This document shows, piece by piece, positions 59,950 to 64,000 of a DNA stretch of 64,000 nt. The notes under the pieces are model-generated. The model was not told the DNA's origin and searched no databases. It saw only the letters and a program-made list of their open reading frames with translations. Both the position numbers and the translations under genes were made by a program. Source of the DNA: Caenorhabditis elegans (Eukaryota; Nematoda; Chromadorea; Rhabditida; Rhabditidae); contig NC_003282.8 of assembly GCF_000002985.6 (NCBI RefSeq), positions 11,966,001 through 12,030,000 on the forward strand, in the 5' to 3' direction. Within the stretch, counting starts at the first letter, position 1, and each line of letters opens with the position of its first letter.

Positions 59950-59989
59950 GCCAGTCGGAGCACGCGCTTCAGCGCGTGCGAACGGCTGG
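59950..59989 (+). mobile_element. Helitron-like 3' terminus (hairpin plus CTGG)
   Basis: GCACGCGCTTCAGCGCGTGC at 59960-59979 forms an 8-bp GC-only-type stem with a TTCA loop in otherwise AT-rich DNA. Six bases later comes CTGG followed by T. Helitrons end with a short GC-rich hairpin just before CTRR and insert before a T, so this fits the 3' end of an element extending leftward over the tandem arrays. The matching 5' end (TC after A) was not located, and no Rep/helicase coding sequence is present, so the element would be non-autonomous. Confidence 0.5.
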
Positions 59990-60123
59990 TATTTTAACAA
60001 TTTGCTTCAAAAAAAAAAGATTTTACGTTACAAAATTTTTGTAAATATTTCACAAAAAAAAGCGCTTTTACAGTGCTTATAGCGTTTTTATTACACAGAC
60101 GCAGAAGTTTTTTTTTAACAGAA

Positions 60124-60417
60124 ATACAGTAACTGGTCTCGACACGACAACTGTTTTCTCAATAGACACGAGTCACGCCTTTAAGGAGTACCATAATTTC
60201 AAACTTTTGTTGCTGCGGAATTTTCAATGATTTTTCGAAAGTTTGTTTCAATTGTTTTTTTTTTGAAATATACTTTTATCGGAAAACTAAGACAAATCAA
60301 TGAAAATTTGTGAAAGCTTGAAATTACCGTAATCTTTAAGGGCGCACACCTTTCCGCATTTAACAAAAACTTGTCGTTTCGAGACCGGATACCGTAGTCT
60401 TGGAACGAAATCGCAGA
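60124..60417. repeat. Fold-back (palindromic) element, about 295 bp
   Basis: The left arm (TACAGTAACTGGTCTCGACA, CACGCCTTTAAGGAGTACC, ATAATTTCAAACTTTTG) is the diverged reverse complement of the right arm (CTTGAAATTACCGTAATC, TTTAAGGGCGCACACC, CGTTTCGAGACCGGATACC). The arms are about 120 bp each around an AT-rich centre. It has no open frame and fits a small non-autonomous DNA transposon or similar palindromic repeat. Confidence 0.7.
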
Positions 60418-61174
60418 AATTCGTGTCTGTATTTTTTCGAAAAAATGTTCACAAAGAAAACGAAATAATCGAAGGAAAAGTAACCCGAGCTATTTCATAT
60501 CGCGCTTAAATCTACATATGACAGCAGATGTATTGTTTTAAACCTGAAATATCTAGAATAATCTGTCTAAAGCGTTTAAACTCTTGAACTATCACAGTGA
60601 TATCCAATTTCATCTTAGATTATAACACGTTTCTGTCTATTTTTTCGAGTTTCAAATAACGCCTTCTCATCTCTTTTCGCTGTCATATTCGTCTATAGTC
60701 TAATCAAAAAGGCCAAAAAGTCACTGCCAACATTCCGATTCTATCGGCCCCGCCTTCGCACGATGTAGAATAAGAAACGTTTATGGAAATTTGAAGCGTA
60801 GGTGAAACCTGAATATGTGGTCTTGCCGGCCTTCTTTGATGGCAGAGTATCAATCTACACATCATTTGGAGACAGGAATTTCGGTTTTAATTATTTTTTA
60901 TCTGAAACAAGCGACGGTTCAACAAGAATACATCCAATTACTATTTAATACTTGAGACGCGAGAAAGGCACAAAAAAGTTGCAAACCGTATAGGGATTAA
61001 CAATCATACAAAAGTGAACGGAGAAAAGGCAAAGGGTGTTTGGGAAAGGGAACAAAATATAAAGCTATATCTGACGAAAATGTTTAAAATGCACACGAAA
61101 TGTAAGATTGGGGGGGGGGGGCTATATACCAGTAGATTATTCAACAAGATTAATGACAAATTAAAAATATATTA
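60418..61174. other. Region downstream of the TGN38-like gene
   Basis: This is AT-rich sequence with no supported gene. The part next to 61174 should be the 3'UTR of the TGN38-like gene. A run of 12 G on the plus strand lies at 61110-61121. The open frame at 61014-61286 (+) overlaps the antisense of the last TGN38-like exon and has no support. Confidence 0.5.
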
Positions 61175-63164
61175 TCAGTTTCCGGCTTCATTTTGGCTTA
61201 GCCGACGATATCGAACATTTCCGCCACTACTTCTACGAGATCCAGCTCTTCCGGTTCGACCTTCGAACATCAGACCTGAAAAATGAGTTTTTATTCTGAC
61301 TTTTTACAATCTTTTCAGAGAAAAAAAAACTGATAATTTTTATTAAGATGCCATACCGAGAATCTTTTTCTTATTATGCTGTAATAGGTAGATGGCGACG
61401 ATCAGGAAAGAGGCGACAAAGAAAAATGACATGAATCCTGTTCCATCTTCCTCGGCTCCACGAATACGTGGAAATGATTGGAATTCGTTCTGAAATGGAA
61501 ACAATTATACTTTGGGTTTTTACAAAATATGACAGTGTGGCAGAATAAATAAAAACTTTTACTTTCTCTGAAAATAGTTTTTATTTCAGTTGGAACAATT
61601 GAGAAAGTAGTCAAAAAATTGCCCGAAAGTTGAAAATTTCATTTAAAAAATTTAGAAACATTGCCAGATTTTTCGGTAATTTTCAGCTTTCAGACAGATA
61701 TTGCGCATTTTTAATTAAAATAACAACTACTTTCAACTAAAGCAAATTTTTTAATTTTATGTATCATTAAATTTTAATTTTTAAAAAATATTAGCATAGC
61801 ATGCTACACTGGCTCATTTTTTAGAATTGCTAGAATTATTGAAGTTTGTTTTTTTTTTGAAAAAATACTTCTGAAAAAAGACCAAATTGAGAATGTCAAT
61901 TAATTCAAAAATTGTCAACTGTTTGAATATAACTTTAAAATTCTTTCGGAAAGTAACTTTTCTCTACTTCTTATTTCAAAGTTTTAATCACTTACAGATG
62001 AATCATGCCTATGTGGTCGAGCGACGGGACCAGCTTCCAGTGTCTGCTCCTCATCAGCTGAATCTTTCTTTTTCTCAGCAACAGGTACACCTGGAGCGGG
62101 ATTTCCTCTGGCTTCTTCAACTGCTTCATGTAATCCTTCTGCTCCAACTGCAGGAGTCTCTCGATCCTCTTTGGCTGCACCATCAGCTTCATCTTTTGGA
62201 GGATCTACCACAGCTGGTTTGTCAACGTTCGCATCTGGATCTTCTTCCCCTTTTCCACCTTCCACTTCTTGTTTTGGTTCAAATTCTGGAGCTGCATTTT
62301 CTTTTTCCTCTTCTTTCGCATCTTCTACTTCTTTTGGTGCTTTCTGTGCAAAAGGGGCAATTGTTTCTACAACAACAGTCGTTGCTTCTTGAATCACATC
62401 AGTTTTTGCTGGAGGTGTTTCTTCTTTTCCAGTCAGTAATTCTTCTTTCTTCTCGTTTTCAGTTTTCGACTCCTGAAAAATTATAAAAACTGAATGTAAC
62501 TGAAATTTATAGGGAGGGCTTGCTTTAGATATCTCAAAAACTTCCAAAAATTTTTATCGTGTGTCACAATTTCAAACAAAAAACCAAATTTGCTAAAGTC
62601 TTAAGTTTCGCCAACTTTTCCATGACACAACTGTTGGAGGTTAATTTTTTTATTATTATCATTCTTTATTTCATATTTCGGCAATAAGAAACATGGTGAT
62701 TCAATAACAACTGTATTCCAACAGCCTCGACAAGGAAAAAAACTAATGATTTTAACAAAATGTGGGTTTTTTTTTGAAATTCAAACCCGTCATGAAAATT
62801 TAGAAAATGTTTTTTTAATCTCATCATGAAATTCGATCGTTTCGGGCCAGTTTAGTCTATTTAAGAAAAACCCAAAGCATTTTTAAATTGTATTTCTTAC
62901 AATAATTGTTGCATTTGTAGCAACTGGAATCGGAGCTACTTGATCTGGTGCAATTGTGAGATTTGCTGTTGAACTGAGAAGTGTCAAAGTTGGAGGTGTT
63001 GTGCTTTTTTCAGATGATTTTCCTTCTTTTTCATTTTCGTTTTCATCAATTGGAGGTCTCACATCATCCACATCTTCAGGATTTACATCGTCTTCTGGTT
63101 TTTCTTGTGCAGCAGCTGATGTTGCCAAGAATAGTAGAACCACGACGAAGAGTCGTAATTTCAT
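61175..63164 (-). CDS. tgn-38: TGN38/TGOLN2-like trans-Golgi network type I membrane protein, 324 aa
   Basis: Exons 62901-63164, 61996-62472, 61357-61489 and 61175-61275 join in phase to 324 codons. The ATG is 10 nt after a TTTACAG acceptor (likely SL site), which is why the upstream in-frame ATG at 63186-63188 is not used. Order: signal peptide (MKLRLFVVVLLFLATSAAAQ), a long acidic Glu/Pro/Ala-rich lumenal region of low complexity (about 20-250), one membrane segment (FMSFFFVASFLIVAIYLLQ, about 268-286), and a basic cytosolic tail starting HNKKKILGLMFEG and ending NVRYRRLSQNEAGN. The HNK-x-K-I and YRRL (YxxPhi) features match the mammalian TGN38/46 tail (HNKRKI and YQRL), which cycles between trans-Golgi network and plasma membrane. 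The symbol follows from family membership; I cannot confirm the locus name. Confidence 0.85.
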
Positions 63165-63174
63165 GAGAGAAAAG

Positions 63175-64000
63175 CTGTAAACATGCAATTTTTTGAAAAA
63201 AGGTATTAAAAACTAATATCTGAACAAAAAAAATAGTAGAACACGGAGAGACTCCAGAAAAACCTCAATACTAAAATAGCAGCAATTAGGTGTCTCAGAG
63301 AACATGAGAGAATAGTTGTGACCGAATGAGGTCAGTTACTCTACGATGAGAAGGCAATAACGGTCGGTAGTACGAACGGAGAACTAGAAAAAAAAACATT
63401 GAAAGTTCACGATTATCCATCGTTTTCTTCTCAAAGACATGTGTTTCAAAAATGTTTACATTTGCCTGAAGTGGCATATTGGAAAGAGAAGTGCGCTTTC
63501 GCTCGTAAAAATCAATGAAACAGTTGAGTTAATCCGTCGGAAACAGATCATGTTAATCTCGAAAAAAAATTGTTGCAATTGAAAACTACAATTTGGAAAG
63601 TATTTGAATTGTGGTTTTGATTTTGATCATAGATAAGTATTCATTCATAAATGTCTACACAGCTCAAATATTTCTAGAATTAATATTGCGAAAAAATTCA
63701 ATATCAGTGGAGGTTTAGCACATCATGCAATGTCGACAAACAAACAGAAACGTAAAGTAGAGAACGTGGCATGTTTTGATTCCTGGGAAAATGTTGATTC
63801 AAACTATTTCGAAACAAATTAAAGTGAGAAAATATATTGCAGAAACTGAATTATTGACATTTTAATTAGACTAAAAGTCAAAAAATGTAAGAAAACCAAC
63901 TTGTATCAGCAAAAAACCACTGAAAACCAATAAAAATGTAAAAATGACAAATTGTCGTAATATCTGGTGTCGGTTGTGCATTGGTACGCAATCTTGTGTA
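63175..64000. other. Upstream region of the TGN38-like gene
   Basis: This AT-rich stretch should hold the TGN38-like promoter and the outron before its splice acceptor at 63175-63177. TGAAACAG at about 63513 is an isolated match, on the minus strand, to the 8-mer found upstream of 21U-RNAs. I see no gene. Confidence 0.4.

Overview
The window reads as nematode nuclear DNA, almost certainly Caenorhabditis elegans chromosome IV. It is AT-rich, has many very short introns (43-66 bp) with TTTTCAG-type acceptors, carries TTTCAG acceptors just upstream of start codons as expected for SL trans-splicing, and contains the giant muscle gene unc-22 (twitchin) with spe-17 and a lipase (lips-6) beside it. 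The exons I placed for unc-22 sum to exactly 21,477 nt (7158 codons plus stop), and those for spe-17 give 142 codons. Both agree with the sizes I know for these proteins.

Layout, left to right. 1-2703 (-): an SLC6 sodium:neurotransmitter-symporter-like gene running off the left edge, with one apparent frameshift in a T8 run. 4540-6427 (+): a 492-aa SLC2-like sugar/MFS transporter, divergent from the first gene. 7651-44880 (-): unc-22 in 34 coding exons, including one 9.6-kb exon of Fn3/Ig super-repeats and a Ser/Thr kinase domain near the C terminus. A 7.4-kb intron holds two alternative first exons (33377-33409 and 36614-37102) and possibly a third exon (38130-38222). A tRNA-Pro(CGG) sits in another intron. 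47488-48014 (+): spe-17, head to head with unc-22. 48283-49659 (-): lips-6, a secreted GXSXG lipase with an unusual lysine-rich tail. 49.7-61.2 kb: no gene I can support. 61175-63164 (-): a TGN38/46-like type I membrane protein with a C-terminal YRRL sorting signal.

The most striking part is the gene-poor stretch 56.1-60.4 kb. It holds three units of about 121 bp rich in TACTGTAG, then about nine 40-bp units that are an unbroken series of inverted nGAAn pentamers (the heat-shock-element grammar), then short GTGGTGAGACC units, then about 78 units of 32 bp each with a TTTTGGCGGGAA core that resembles an E2F site. A second heat-shock-element block and a GC-rich hairpin ending in CTGG (Helitron-like 3' terminus) follow, and then a separate fold-back element. 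A transposon-borne locus packed with candidate HSF-1 and E2F/DP sites is the best candidate here for unusual biology; binding itself is inference.

The genes are individually transcribed and no operon is apparent. unc-22 acts in the muscle A-band, spe-17 in sperm development, lips-6 probably as a secreted intestinal enzyme, and the TGN38-like protein in the secretory pathway.
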